A DNA stretch of 16,636 nt, taken from contig JBGMRJ010000063.1 in the NCBI GenBank assembly GCA_048061315.1, positions 1 to 16,636 on the forward strand. The letters run 5' to 3'. This DNA comes from CAYQUC01 sp048061315. Lineage in GTDB: Bacteria > Pseudomonadota > Gammaproteobacteria > UBA6429 > Thiohalophilaceae. Both the position numbers and the translations under genes were made by a program. This document shows positions 1-6,603 of the stretch, piece by piece; the stretch's first letter is position 1, and each line of letters opens with the position of its first letter. The notes beneath the pieces were generated by a model. That model did no database searches. It was not told the DNA's origin and saw nothing but the letters and a program-made list of their open reading frames with translations.

Positions 1-224
1 GTCAGAAACACTAAAATCTGATATTGATAGCTACTTAAACTTTGCCCGAATTTAACCAGCTTGTCATTGGGTTCGCCTGTGAACAGCACGGATAAAAATA
101 GAAACAGTACAACAACAAAAGCAACAAATTTTGCTACACCCAACAGAAATGAAAAAAGTAACATATACAAGCCACGCTTCCAGACACTTCGATCTTTATA
201 ATGCTTTATTGTTTCTACAGTCAT
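1..224 (-). CDS. DUF4389 family membrane protein, C-terminus cut off by the window edge
   Basis: An open frame reads leftward from an ATG at 222-224 for 74 codons without a stop and runs off the window. The start is preceded by a good AGGAAAG ribosome site on the minus strand. The N-terminal part (DRSVWKRGLYMLLFS) is followed by one long hydrophobic segment (about residues 20-45) and then GEPNDKLVKFGQSL and a YQYQI stretch. This order is what I remember of the DUF4389 family: small inner-membrane proteins of proteobacteria with no known activity. About 20-30 residues are probably missing. It lies 52 bp downstream of the radical SAM gene on the same strand, so the two may share a transcript, although the AT-rich gap could hold its own promoter. 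The function is unknown and the family call is from memory of the motif. Confidence 0.8.
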   Translation of the reverse strand, partial: MTVETIKHYKDRSVWKRGLYMLLFSFLLGVAKFVAFVVVLFLFLSVLFTGEPNDKLVKFGQSLSSYQYQILVFL

Positions 225-276
225 AATACTTTCCTTTTTATTTTAAACGTTTTTTAGTTTTATTCTGGGTTAAATT

Positions 277-1389
277 TTATTCTGGAAATGGATAGTCGAG
301 CAAACGAACCGGTTGTCGTTTAGCGCCCCAATTTCCGGCTGGCCCATCAAACACACCGGCACAGGGTGTTTTACAATTTGAACAATTCCCCTGCTCATCT
401 AACTGCCAGTCTGTTATGACATACCAGTCACGACCAATAATTCTTTGTCCGCACTGGTGGCAATAAGTACTGCCACCGCTCTCATCATGCACATTACCAG
501 TGTAGACATAACGAAGTCCATTTTCTATCGCAATATCGCGTGCCCGTGTTAATGTTGCCATCGGTGTGCTCGGGTGATCCAGCATTTTCCAATCCGGATG
601 AAATGCTGAAAAATGCAGGGGGACATCAGCACCCAATTTTTCAGCGATCCACTGTGTCATTTTATTCAGCTCATCGCTTGAATCATTTTCGCCGGGAATA
701 AGCAGGGTCGTCAGTTCCAGCCAGACATCGGTTTCATGTTTAATGTAAATCAGGTTATCGAGAATATTTTGTAAATGGCCGCCCGTTATCTTGTAATAAA
801 ATTCTTCAGAAAAACTTTTAAGATCAACGTTTGCTGCATCCATAACACTAAAAAATTCATCACGGGGTTGCTCGCAAATATAGGCAGCGGTAACGGCTAC
901 TGTTTTTATATCCCGTTCATGACAGGCATGGGCAACATCAACGGCGTATTCGTGAAAAATTACCGGATCATTATACGTAAAGGCAACACTGTTACAATTC
1001 AACTGCTGCGCTGCATAGGCAATGTGTTCCGGGCTGGCGGCATCAGCCAGAGTATCAAACTCCCGGGATTTACTAATATCCCAATTCTGACAAAACTTAC
1101 AAGCAAGATTACAACCTGCTGTGCCAAAGGATAATACCGGCGTGCCCGGTAAAAAATGGTTTAAGGGTTTTTTCTCTATGGGATCAATGCAATAACCACT
1201 GGAACGACCATAGGTGCTTAATACTAAAGTATCGCCTTGGCGTGCCCGAACAAAGCACAAACCTTTTTGACCGTCTTTTAATTTACAGGCGCGTGGACAC
1301 AGATCACATTGAATTCGACCATCCGCTAATTTCTGCCAGAAGCCAACTGTGATGGTATCAGGTGAAACAAAATGCCGTTCTGTATTCAT
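277..1389 (-). CDS. amrS: AmmeMemoRadiSam system radical SAM enzyme AmrS
   Basis: This is a PflA-related radical SAM protein of about 370 residues. Numbered from the GTG at 1398, it has an N-terminal cysteine cluster (C31, C34, C38, C48), the radical SAM iron-sulfur motif CNLACKFC (C96, C100, C103), and a C-terminal zinc-ribbon-like set (C313, C316, C339, C342, C346). The radical SAM motif should bind a [4Fe-4S] cluster that cleaves S-adenosylmethionine. The cysteine-rich ends and the adjacent MEMO and AMMECR1 genes identify it as the AmrS member rather than a pyruvate formate-lyase activase. The start is uncertain: GTG at 1398 and ATG at 1389 are in frame, neither has a clear Shine-Dalgarno, and I prefer the ATG. 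It diverges from amrB across about 120 bp. Its substrate is unknown; modification of a target linked to AmrA or AmrB is inference. Confidence 0.93.
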   Translation of the reverse strand: MNTERHFVSPDTITVGFWQKLADGRIQCDLCPRACKLKDGQKGLCFVRARQGDTLVLSTYGRSSGYCIDPIEKKPLNHFLPGTPVLSFGTAGCNLACKFCQNWDISKSREFDTLADAASPEHIAYAAQQLNCNSVAFTYNDPVIFHEYAVDVAHACHERDIKTVAVTAAYICEQPRDEFFSVMDAANVDLKSFSEEFYYKITGGHLQNILDNLIYIKHETDVWLELTTLLIPGENDSSDELNKMTQWIAEKLGADVPLHFSAFHPDWKMLDHPSTPMATLTRARDIAIENGLRYVYTGNVHDESGGSTYCHQCGQRIIGRDWYVITDWQLDEQGNCSNCKTPCAGVFDGPAGNWGAKRQPVRLLDYPFPE

Positions 1390-1509
1390 TGTTTTCACTA
1401 TTGCACTAATATAAATTATCGAACCACTACTCTTTATACTACTTATACTCTCAGCATAATAAGTCTATACTGTTACTATAGTGACAATTATCAAGAAAAA
1501 AAGACCTCG
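1390..1509. promoter_or_regulatory. Divergent amrS / amrBA promoter region with a 14-bp near-palindrome
   Basis: This AT-rich intergenic stretch must drive both amrS leftward and amrBA rightward. It contains three copies of TATACT or a near match (around 1435, 1444 and 1466) that resemble -10 elements. It also contains GTTACTATAGTGAC at 1472-1485, a palindrome with one mismatched pair around a perfect ACTATAGT core, 24 bp before the amrB start codon. The position suits an operator or a spaced promoter element. No particular regulator is indicated, and the assignment of individual promoter hexamers is a guess. Confidence 0.4.
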
Positions 1510-2307
1510 ATGAGCATCAATACACGCCCAACTGCTGTCGCTGGACTGTTCTACCCTGCTAATGCTGCAGAGTTACGTCATGATGTTGTTCACTATTTAG
1601 AGCATGCTTCTGTATTACAAAATTCAGATGAACCGGTTAAAGCCATCATTGCACCGCATGCCGGTTATATTTATTCCGGACCAATAGCAGCAAATGCCTA
1701 TATACAACTACAAAAAACGGCGAATAGTATCGAACGGGTTATTTTATTAGGGCCGTGCCACCGTGTGCCAGTTAGTGGTATTGCCTCGAGTAGTGCCAGC
1801 TACTTTGCAACACCGTTAGGTAATGTACCTGTCGATCGATCATTAACACAGCAACTGGAAACACTTCCCCAAGTTAATTGTAACGATGCCGCACATGAAC
1901 AGGAACACAGTCTCGAAGTCCACCTGCCATTTTTGCAAGTCATGCTCGATGAATTTACACTGGTGCCATTAGTGGTTGGCGAATGTTCTGCAACTGATGT
2001 GGCGCAAGTGCTTAAAATGGCCTGGGGTGGCAGCGAAACAGTAATTGTAGTCAGTTCGGACTTAAGCCATTTTCATGATTACCAAACGGCCAAGGAAATT
2101 GATAAACAAACCAGTCAGGCAATTGAACAATTAAAACCTGACAGTATATCGTCCAATGGTGCCTGTGGCAGCTACCCGATAAAGGGTTTATTAAACTTGG
2201 CGCGTGAAATCGGATTGCAGGTAACCACACTGGATGTTCGTAACTCAGGTGATACCGCCGGTGATAAAAGTCAGGTTGTTGGTTATGGCGCTTACTCACT
2301 TCAATAA
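1510..2307 (+). CDS. amrB: AmmeMemoRadiSam system protein B (MEMO-like)
   Basis: This is a 265-residue MEMO family protein, close to the usual length. The fold is related to extradiol dioxygenases. The residues corresponding to the human MEMO1 metal or vestigial active site are visible: H50 in APHAGY, H84 in GPCHRVP, H187 in SSDLSHFH, and C219 in NGACGSYP. The conserved EHSLEVHLPFL block is at about 132-142. I chose the ATG at 1510 because the protein begins MSINTRPTAVAGLFYP as in the family; the frame stays open upstream to 1372, but that extension overlaps amrS and its regulatory gap and looks non-coding. The ribosome site is weak (AAGAAAAAAAGA). The gene ends 12 bp before amrA, so the two are surely co-transcribed. 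MEMO proteins have been reported to bind copper or iron, but the bacterial reaction is not established. Confidence 0.93.
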   Translation: MSINTRPTAVAGLFYPANAAELRHDVVHYLEHASVLQNSDEPVKAIIAPHAGYIYSGPIAANAYIQLQKTANSIERVILLGPCHRVPVSGIASSSASYFATPLGNVPVDRSLTQQLETLPQVNCNDAAHEQEHSLEVHLPFLQVMLDEFTLVPLVVGECSATDVAQVLKMAWGGSETVIVVSSDLSHFHDYQTAKEIDKQTSQAIEQLKPDSISSNGACGSYPIKGLLNLAREIGLQVTTLDVRNSGDTAGDKSQVVGYGAYSLQ

Positions 2308-2319
2308 TGCTGATTAACC

Positions 2320-2880
2320 ATGTTTAATAAAGAAGCTAAAAATATTTTATTACAACTCGCTAAAGATTCTATTGACTATGGATTACATCACCATCGTTCT
2401 ATCCCGGTGCATGTTAATGAATATCCAGCAGACTTACAGGACAACCGAGCTTGTTTTGTTACCCTAAAACTTAATGATCAATTACGCGGTTGTATTGGTA
2501 GCCTAACAGCATACCGACCCTTAGTTGAAGATGTTGCTAATAATGCCTATGCTGCCGCTTTTGAAGATCCCCGTTTTCCTGCTGTTAGTAACAGTGAATT
2601 TCAAAAATTACACTATCATATATCGGTATTATCAGTACCGCAGGAATTTCCGGTTACATCAGAAGACGATCTATTATCCAAATTACAAGTAGGTGAAGAT
2701 GGTTTGATTCTAACGGACAATGGCTACCGTGCAACCTTTCTACCATCGGTGTGGGAATCATTATCGAGTCCAAAACAATTTGTAACTGAATTAAAACGCA
2801 AAGCGGGACTACCGATGGATTACTGGTCAGACACGATACAATTCCAGCGCTATCGGGCAGAAAATATTGAAATGGAATAA
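2320..2880 (+). CDS. amrA: AmmeMemoRadiSam system protein A (AMMECR1 domain)
   Basis: This 186-residue protein is a full-length AMMECR1 domain. The diagnostic hexapeptide LRGCIG is at residues 55-60, preceded by ACFVTLKLNDQ as is typical of the family. Other family features are AAFEDPRFP (about 80-88), the EDGLIL stretch, and the terminal region with FLPSVWESL and FVTELKRKAGLP. It is the second gene of the plus-strand amrBA pair, 12 bp behind amrB, with no good Shine-Dalgarno, which suggests translational coupling. AMMECR1 is conserved from archaea to humans and lacks a proven enzymatic activity; the invariant cysteine in LRGCIG is the obvious candidate for modification or catalysis. Confidence 0.95.
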   Translation: MFNKEAKNILLQLAKDSIDYGLHHHRSIPVHVNEYPADLQDNRACFVTLKLNDQLRGCIGSLTAYRPLVEDVANNAYAAAFEDPRFPAVSNSEFQKLHYHISVLSVPQEFPVTSEDDLLSKLQVGEDGLILTDNGYRATFLPSVWESLSSPKQFVTELKRKAGLPMDYWSDTIQFQRYRAENIEME

Positions 2881-2916
2881 ACCGGATTCACTTGTTAGAT
2901 AACCACACCCCGGTTT
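2879..2916 (+). terminator. Possible amrBA terminator (weak)
   Basis: An inverted repeat AAACCGG (2879-2885) and CCGGTTT (2910-2916) lies across the amrA stop codon and is followed by TTAGG, not a clean U tract. The loop is long (24 nt), which makes it a poor intrinsic terminator. It is listed only because it is the best candidate before the next transcription unit. Confidence 0.25.
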
Positions 2917-3015
2917 TAGGATATTTATAAAATAGTGTATATCTTAGGTCTTCAAGCAACTCTACCCAAATAAATGTTATGAATTAAAAAACAGATTACT
3001 GTAAAATAAGCTTAC

Positions 3016-4209
3016 ATGAATCTGGAAAATAATATTTCTTTACTGTCGGCACTAATGTTATATGGTGGTATACAAAGTCTGTTTTTAGCTTTGTTATTAT
3101 TAAAATCCGATAAAAAAAATATTTCAGCTAATCGTTTTTTAGCCATTATTGTTGCCGGACTTGGGCTAACATTATTACACCAATTTTTAGTAGACAGCTC
3201 ATACATTAATTTAGTGCCCTATTTAACCGGTATTACAATACCGTTGGATTTTATATATTCACCGGCACTTTATTTATACGTGCGAACCATCACTCAAGCT
3301 AATACATCAAACCAGAAATTCGCTTGGCACTTTCTTTATGTGATTATTGGTTTCTTATTATATACCCCGTTTTATAATCTCGATGCCAATAAGAAAATTG
3401 AATTTATAACAAATAACTATGCGACTATACCGGAAAATATAACAACAAGCTTTTCACTCGGGATGATATTGTCTGGAATCGTATTTACTGTTTATCTTGT
3501 ATTGTCGATCAAGCTGTTATTATCCCATACACAAAAAATCAATCAATTTTTCTCATACCGTGAAAAAATCAACCTCACCTGGTTACGTAATTTGTTACTG
3601 ATCTCAATTATTTTTTGGGTGTTTTTAGCTTTTTTTTACTCTTACCTGGTTAGCTCACAATCGAAAGAACAAATCGGCCTATTGTTTAACTGGTTTTTTA
3701 TCTTTACCGTGTTTGCAGCAATCTACATTGGTATCATGGGTTTATTACAAAGAAAAATTTATGATTCACAAGACAGTAATTCAGAGACAGGTGATAAGAA
3801 ACAAACTAAATATGCCCATTCTGCACTCACTGCTGAAATGTCGCTAAAACTACTCAAGCGTTTAACCAATATAATGGAACAACAGCGCCCCTATCTTAAA
3901 AATAACTTAACATTACCCGAACTTGCTGAATTAACAGCGACATCGCCTAATTATTTATCACAAATTATTAATGAGCAGTTGCACATGAATTTTTTTGATT
4001 ATGTCAATTCGTATCGTATTGACACTGCCAAACATCTAATCATTAAACCATTAGCGCATACCAAAACTATTCTGGACATTGCGATGGAATCTGCATTTAA
4101 CTCAAAATCTGCTTTTTATACCGCGTTTAAAAAACAAACTGGAATGACACCCGCTCAATTTAAAAAAAATCATCAAAACATACAGTCTCAGCTAATACAG
4201 GATAAATAA
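3016..4209 (+). CDS. Membrane-anchored AraC family transcriptional regulator
   Basis: The 397-residue protein has two parts. Residues 8-244 contain about seven hydrophobic helices (roughly 8-29, 38-58, 67-90, 104-120, 147-168, 191-212 and 222-244). A charged linker (245-275) follows, and the last 100 residues form an AraC/XylS DNA-binding domain with two helix-turn-helix units: one at about 298-320 (TLPELAELTATSPNYLSQIINE) and one at about 350-372 containing SAFNSKSAFYTAFKKQTGMTPAQFKK-type family residues. The domain order implies that a membrane sensor controls DNA binding directly. The ATG at 3016 has only a weak TAAG ribosome site. It is followed on the same strand by a DUF2834 gene and the LolA/ABC export operon, which are the likely targets by position; autoregulation is also possible. 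The ligand is unknown. Confidence 0.88.
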   Translation: MNLENNISLLSALMLYGGIQSLFLALLLLKSDKKNISANRFLAIIVAGLGLTLLHQFLVDSSYINLVPYLTGITIPLDFIYSPALYLYVRTITQANTSNQKFAWHFLYVIIGFLLYTPFYNLDANKKIEFITNNYATIPENITTSFSLGMILSGIVFTVYLVLSIKLLLSHTQKINQFFSYREKINLTWLRNLLLISIIFWVFLAFFYSYLVSSQSKEQIGLLFNWFFIFTVFAAIYIGIMGLLQRKIYDSQDSNSETGDKKQTKYAHSALTAEMSLKLLKRLTNIMEQQRPYLKNNLTLPELAELTATSPNYLSQIINEQLHMNFFDYVNSYRIDTAKHLIIKPLAHTKTILDIAMESAFNSKSAFYTAFKKQTGMTPAQFKKNHQNIQSQLIQDK

Positions 4210-4236
4210 ACGTCCTGCCCTGCAGGATATGACGTT
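4209..4236 (+). repeat. Strong hairpin immediately after the AraC-type gene
   Basis: TCCTGC (4213-4218) and GCAGGA (4222-4227) form a perfect six-pair stem over a three-base CCT loop. A second flanking pairing AACG/CGTT (4209-4212 with 4233-4236) is separated by a five-base bulge. It begins at the last base of the AraC stop codon. It is not followed by a U tract, so it could be a processing or pausing structure, a Rho-related end, or a binding site rather than an intrinsic terminator. Confidence 0.4.
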
Positions 4237-4279
4237 AAATCCGAAATTGATTGTCATACTATTGCAAATCACATCTAAC

Positions 4280-4379
4280 NNNNNNNNNNNNNNNNNNNNN
4301 NNNNNNNNNNNNNNNNNNNNNNNNNNNNNNNNNNNNNNNNNNNNNNNNNNNNNNNNNNNNNNNNNNNNNNNNNNNNNNN
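4280..4379. other. Assembly gap, 100 Ns
   Basis: Exactly 100 consecutive undetermined bases are present, the conventional placeholder for a scaffold join of unknown size. It separates the AraC-type gene from the DUF2834 tail. The true gap is probably longer than 100 bp: a DUF2834 protein is normally about 110 residues, so some 150 bp of coding sequence plus a start region are missing. Any frame calculated across the Ns is meaningless. The 70 bases from 4210 to 4279 hold only the hairpin and no recognisable gene. Confidence 0.97.
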
Positions 4380-4554
4380 CAGTATTATGGCTACAGATGT
4401 AGTACTGACATCCATAATTTTCTGGATCTTTATGTTTCATCGGTCCAGAATATCAGCAATGCCTAAGCCTTACTTATTTATTCTGTTAACCGTATTCTTA
4501 GGTGTATCCTGTGCACTTCCTGCTTATTTATATCGATGTGAACAAAAGCGCTAA
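4380..4554 (+). CDS. DUF2834 family membrane protein, N-terminus lost in the assembly gap
   Basis: An open frame emerges from the gap at 4381 and gives 57 residues before the TAA at 4552-4554. The visible part has two hydrophobic helices: one starting ATDVVLTSIIFWIFMF, then a short basic turn HRSRISAMPK, and one containing YLFILLTVFLGVSCALPAYLY. The closing GVSCALPAYLY matches the GxSxALPLFLY-like ending I associate with DUF2834, a small family of inner-membrane proteins of unknown function. Only the C-terminal half is present because of the Ns; nothing suggests that the gene itself is broken. It ends 22 bp before the LolA-like gene, so it may be the first gene of that operon, though the link could be incidental. 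Confidence 0.75.
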
Positions 4555-4576
4555 ATAAACAACAAGGATTAAAACC

Positions 4577-5356
4577 ATGAATACCCTAACTAAATGTAGT
4601 ACTGTATTTATCATGATTCTGATGGTATTCACCACCGGTTCATTCCAGGCTGCACAAAATAACAACGAAACCACACGGGTTAAGAAAATCCTTAGAAAGG
4701 TTGATGACCTGTGGCGCGGTTCATCATCTCATGCCATTAATGTCATGACAGTAAAAACCAAACATTATACCCGAACATTGCGCATGGAATCCTGGTCAAA
4801 GGGCAAGGAAAAATCCTTAATTCGAATATTATCGCCTTTAAAAGAAAAAGGCGTGATGACTTTAAAGTCCGGTAACAGTATTTACAATTATTTACCAAAA
4901 ACTGATCGTAAAATTCGGCTAACCAGTGGCATGATGATGGGTTCGTGGATGGGCAGTCATTTTACTAACGATGATCTAGTCAAAGAATCGCGATTGGAAG
5001 AAGACTACGATACGACTATCAGTTTTGAGGGTAAACGTAAGGATAAAAATATTATCGAGTTTACGCTCATTCCGAAATCCGATGCCGCTGTTGTCTGGGG
5101 AAAATTAGTGCTCGAAGTCTATAGCAAGTCTTTAATTCCAATAAAGCAGGTTTACTTTGATGAAGATATGAAAATTGTTCGAACGATTTATTTTACCGGT
5201 TTGAAATTACTGGCAGGTCGTCAACGACCATCAGTAATGCGTGTTGTTCCTGAAGATAAACCGAATGAGTATACCGAGTTTATCTATGAATCACTCGAGC
5301 TCAATATCGATATCAGCGAGCAATTTTTTTCAGTTTCAAATCTTAAAAGACGTTAG
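4577..5356 (+). CDS. Periplasmic LolA-like carrier, outer membrane lipoprotein-sorting protein family (ABC-associated)
   Basis: The 259-residue protein has an N-terminal signal peptide (hydrophobic core 9-20, likely cleavage near FQA-A at 24-26) with no lipobox cysteine, so it should be soluble in the periplasm. It belongs to the PF17131-type LolA-like group. Characteristic features are SHAINVMTVKT (51-61), ESWSKGKEKSLIRIL (71-85), YLPKTDRKIRL (105-115) and MGSWMGSHFTNDDLVKES (121-138). The LolA fold is an open half-barrel that shields acyl chains, so a lipid, lipoprotein or other hydrophobic cargo is expected. It is not the housekeeping LolA, which is shorter. An AAGGAT ribosome site at 4564-4569 supports the start. 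It leads a five-gene operon with two permeases, an ATPase and a barrel, and is the obvious shuttle between them. The cargo is unknown. Confidence 0.88.
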   Translation: MNTLTKCSTVFIMILMVFTTGSFQAAQNNNETTRVKKILRKVDDLWRGSSSHAINVMTVKTKHYTRTLRMESWSKGKEKSLIRILSPLKEKGVMTLKSGNSIYNYLPKTDRKIRLTSGMMMGSWMGSHFTNDDLVKESRLEEDYDTTISFEGKRKDKNIIEFTLIPKSDAAVVWGKLVLEVYSKSLIPIKQVYFDEDMKIVRTIYFTGLKLLAGRQRPSVMRVVPEDKPNEYTEFIYESLELNIDISEQFFSVSNLKRR

Positions 5357-5361
5357 TAGCC

Positions 5362-6582
5362 ATGAGAATAATGACATTGGCAACACGTAATGTATTTCGA
5401 AATTGGCATCGCACATTAGTGACCATTTCGGCAATGGCGTTTGCCTGTATGATAATGATATTTTTTGGTAGTTTGATGGAGGGAATGATTGTTGGCAGTG
5501 AACGTCAGGCCGTTATTTTAAATCAGGGTGATATTCAAATTCATGCACCGGGCTATCGTGACGATCCGGATATTTACACTACCATAAAAAATTCCAAAGA
5601 AATAACAACCGCCATTCGACAAAAAGAATTTTACAGTAGTTCACGACATTATGCATTTGGTCTGGTTGCCAGTGACAGTAACTCTGCCGGTATTCAACTG
5701 AGTGGCATGGATTTGGTGTATGAGCCACAAGTTACTGAAATTCATAAACACGTTATGAACGGGAAATGGCTGGATGAAAGTGAGCCATTTGGTGTAGTCA
5801 TTGGTAAAAAACTGGCGCGATCACTGGATGTGAAAATCGGCTCAGAACTGGTTTTTATCGGACAGACCGCAGATGGTTACATGGCAAATGAATTGTTTAA
5901 TGTACGGGGGATATTAAAATCCATCTCGACCAATATCGATACCAGTAGTGTTTTTTTAAGTAATAAAACTTTAATTGAGATGTTAACATTACCTGAAGAT
6001 GCACATGAAATTGTTGTTATGCGAAAAGATCGTAACACCGATCTGGAGCTGGCGACTAAAACAATTGCGGCTCTCGCACCGAATGATGAAATACTCAACT
6101 GGCGACAACTGATGCCGGTAATCGCACGTTTTCTCGATACAGCGGATATTCAATCATTGGTAATGTTGATTTTTACTTATATCGCCGTGGCATCGGTTAT
6201 TCTCAATGCCATGTTAATGAGTGTCTTTGAGCGCATTCGTGAATTCGGTATTATGAAAGCCATCGGTGTCACCCCGACACAATCCGTGATACTGATTTAC
6301 CTTGAGACATTATTACAAACGGTTTTTGCAAGTATTCTCGGTTTAGCGCTGGGGTGGTTATTATCAGCTCGATTCACAGAAAATGGTATTGATATGTCCA
6401 GCATGTCGAGCAATTTCAGTTTTGCCGGCATTGCATTGGAACCGGTGTGGCGTACTGTTATAACAACAGAGGTATTATTAGTGCCAGTATTTTTTCTATT
6501 TGTTATTGCAATATTATCGGTTATCTATCCTGCTATCAAGGTAGCAAAAATTAAGATTGTCGATGCAATTCATTATCAATAA
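5362..6582 (+). CDS. ABC transporter permease, FtsX/LolC-E type (first subunit)
   Basis: This 406-residue protein has the MacB/LolC-E layout: one membrane helix near residues 20-40, a large periplasmic domain (about 42-260), then three membrane helices at about 265-290, 313-338 and 370-395. The loop after the second helix carries SVFERIREFGIMKAIGVTP, the coupling motif of FtsX-like domains that contacts the ATPase. There is no fused ATPase domain, so it needs the separate ATP-binding protein encoded at 7868. It starts 5 bp after the LolA-like gene and has little ribosome-site signal, which implies coupled translation. With the next gene it should form a heterodimer that, like LolCE, extracts a hydrophobic substrate from the outer leaflet of the inner membrane and hands it to the LolA-like carrier. 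The substrate is not known. Confidence 0.92.
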   Translation: MRIMTLATRNVFRNWHRTLVTISAMAFACMIMIFFGSLMEGMIVGSERQAVILNQGDIQIHAPGYRDDPDIYTTIKNSKEITTAIRQKEFYSSSRHYAFGLVASDSNSAGIQLSGMDLVYEPQVTEIHKHVMNGKWLDESEPFGVVIGKKLARSLDVKIGSELVFIGQTADGYMANELFNVRGILKSISTNIDTSSVFLSNKTLIEMLTLPEDAHEIVVMRKDRNTDLELATKTIAALAPNDEILNWRQLMPVIARFLDTADIQSLVMLIFTYIAVASVILNAMLMSVFERIREFGIMKAIGVTPTQSVILIYLETLLQTVFASILGLALGWLLSARFTENGIDMSSMSSNFSFAGIALEPVWRTVITTEVLLVPVFFLFVIAILSVIYPAIKVAKIKIVDAIHYQ

Positions 6583-6603
6583 TGATTTTTATGGAATGAT
6601 GTT

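Noticed and set aside
775..1134. A 119-codon plus-strand frame inside amrS
   Set aside because: It is entirely antisense to a well-supported radical SAM gene, has no recognisable domain or ribosome site, and is explained by the composition of the opposite strand.
1372..1509. N-terminal extension of the amrB frame by 46 residues
   Set aside because: It overlaps amrS and its divergent promoter, has a Tyr/Thr/Cys-rich low-quality sequence, and the MEMO family start and 265-residue length fit the ATG at 1510.
4192..4466. Frames reading through the run of Ns on both strands
   Set aside because: The sequence there is undetermined, so the frames are artefacts; the real gene emerging from the gap is in another frame and ends at 4554.
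4577..5356. Housekeeping LolA or MacAB tripartite efflux as the identity of the ABC operon
   Set aside because: The carrier is longer than LolA and has PF17131-type motifs, there is no MacA-like membrane-fusion protein, and the permeases lack a fused ATPase.
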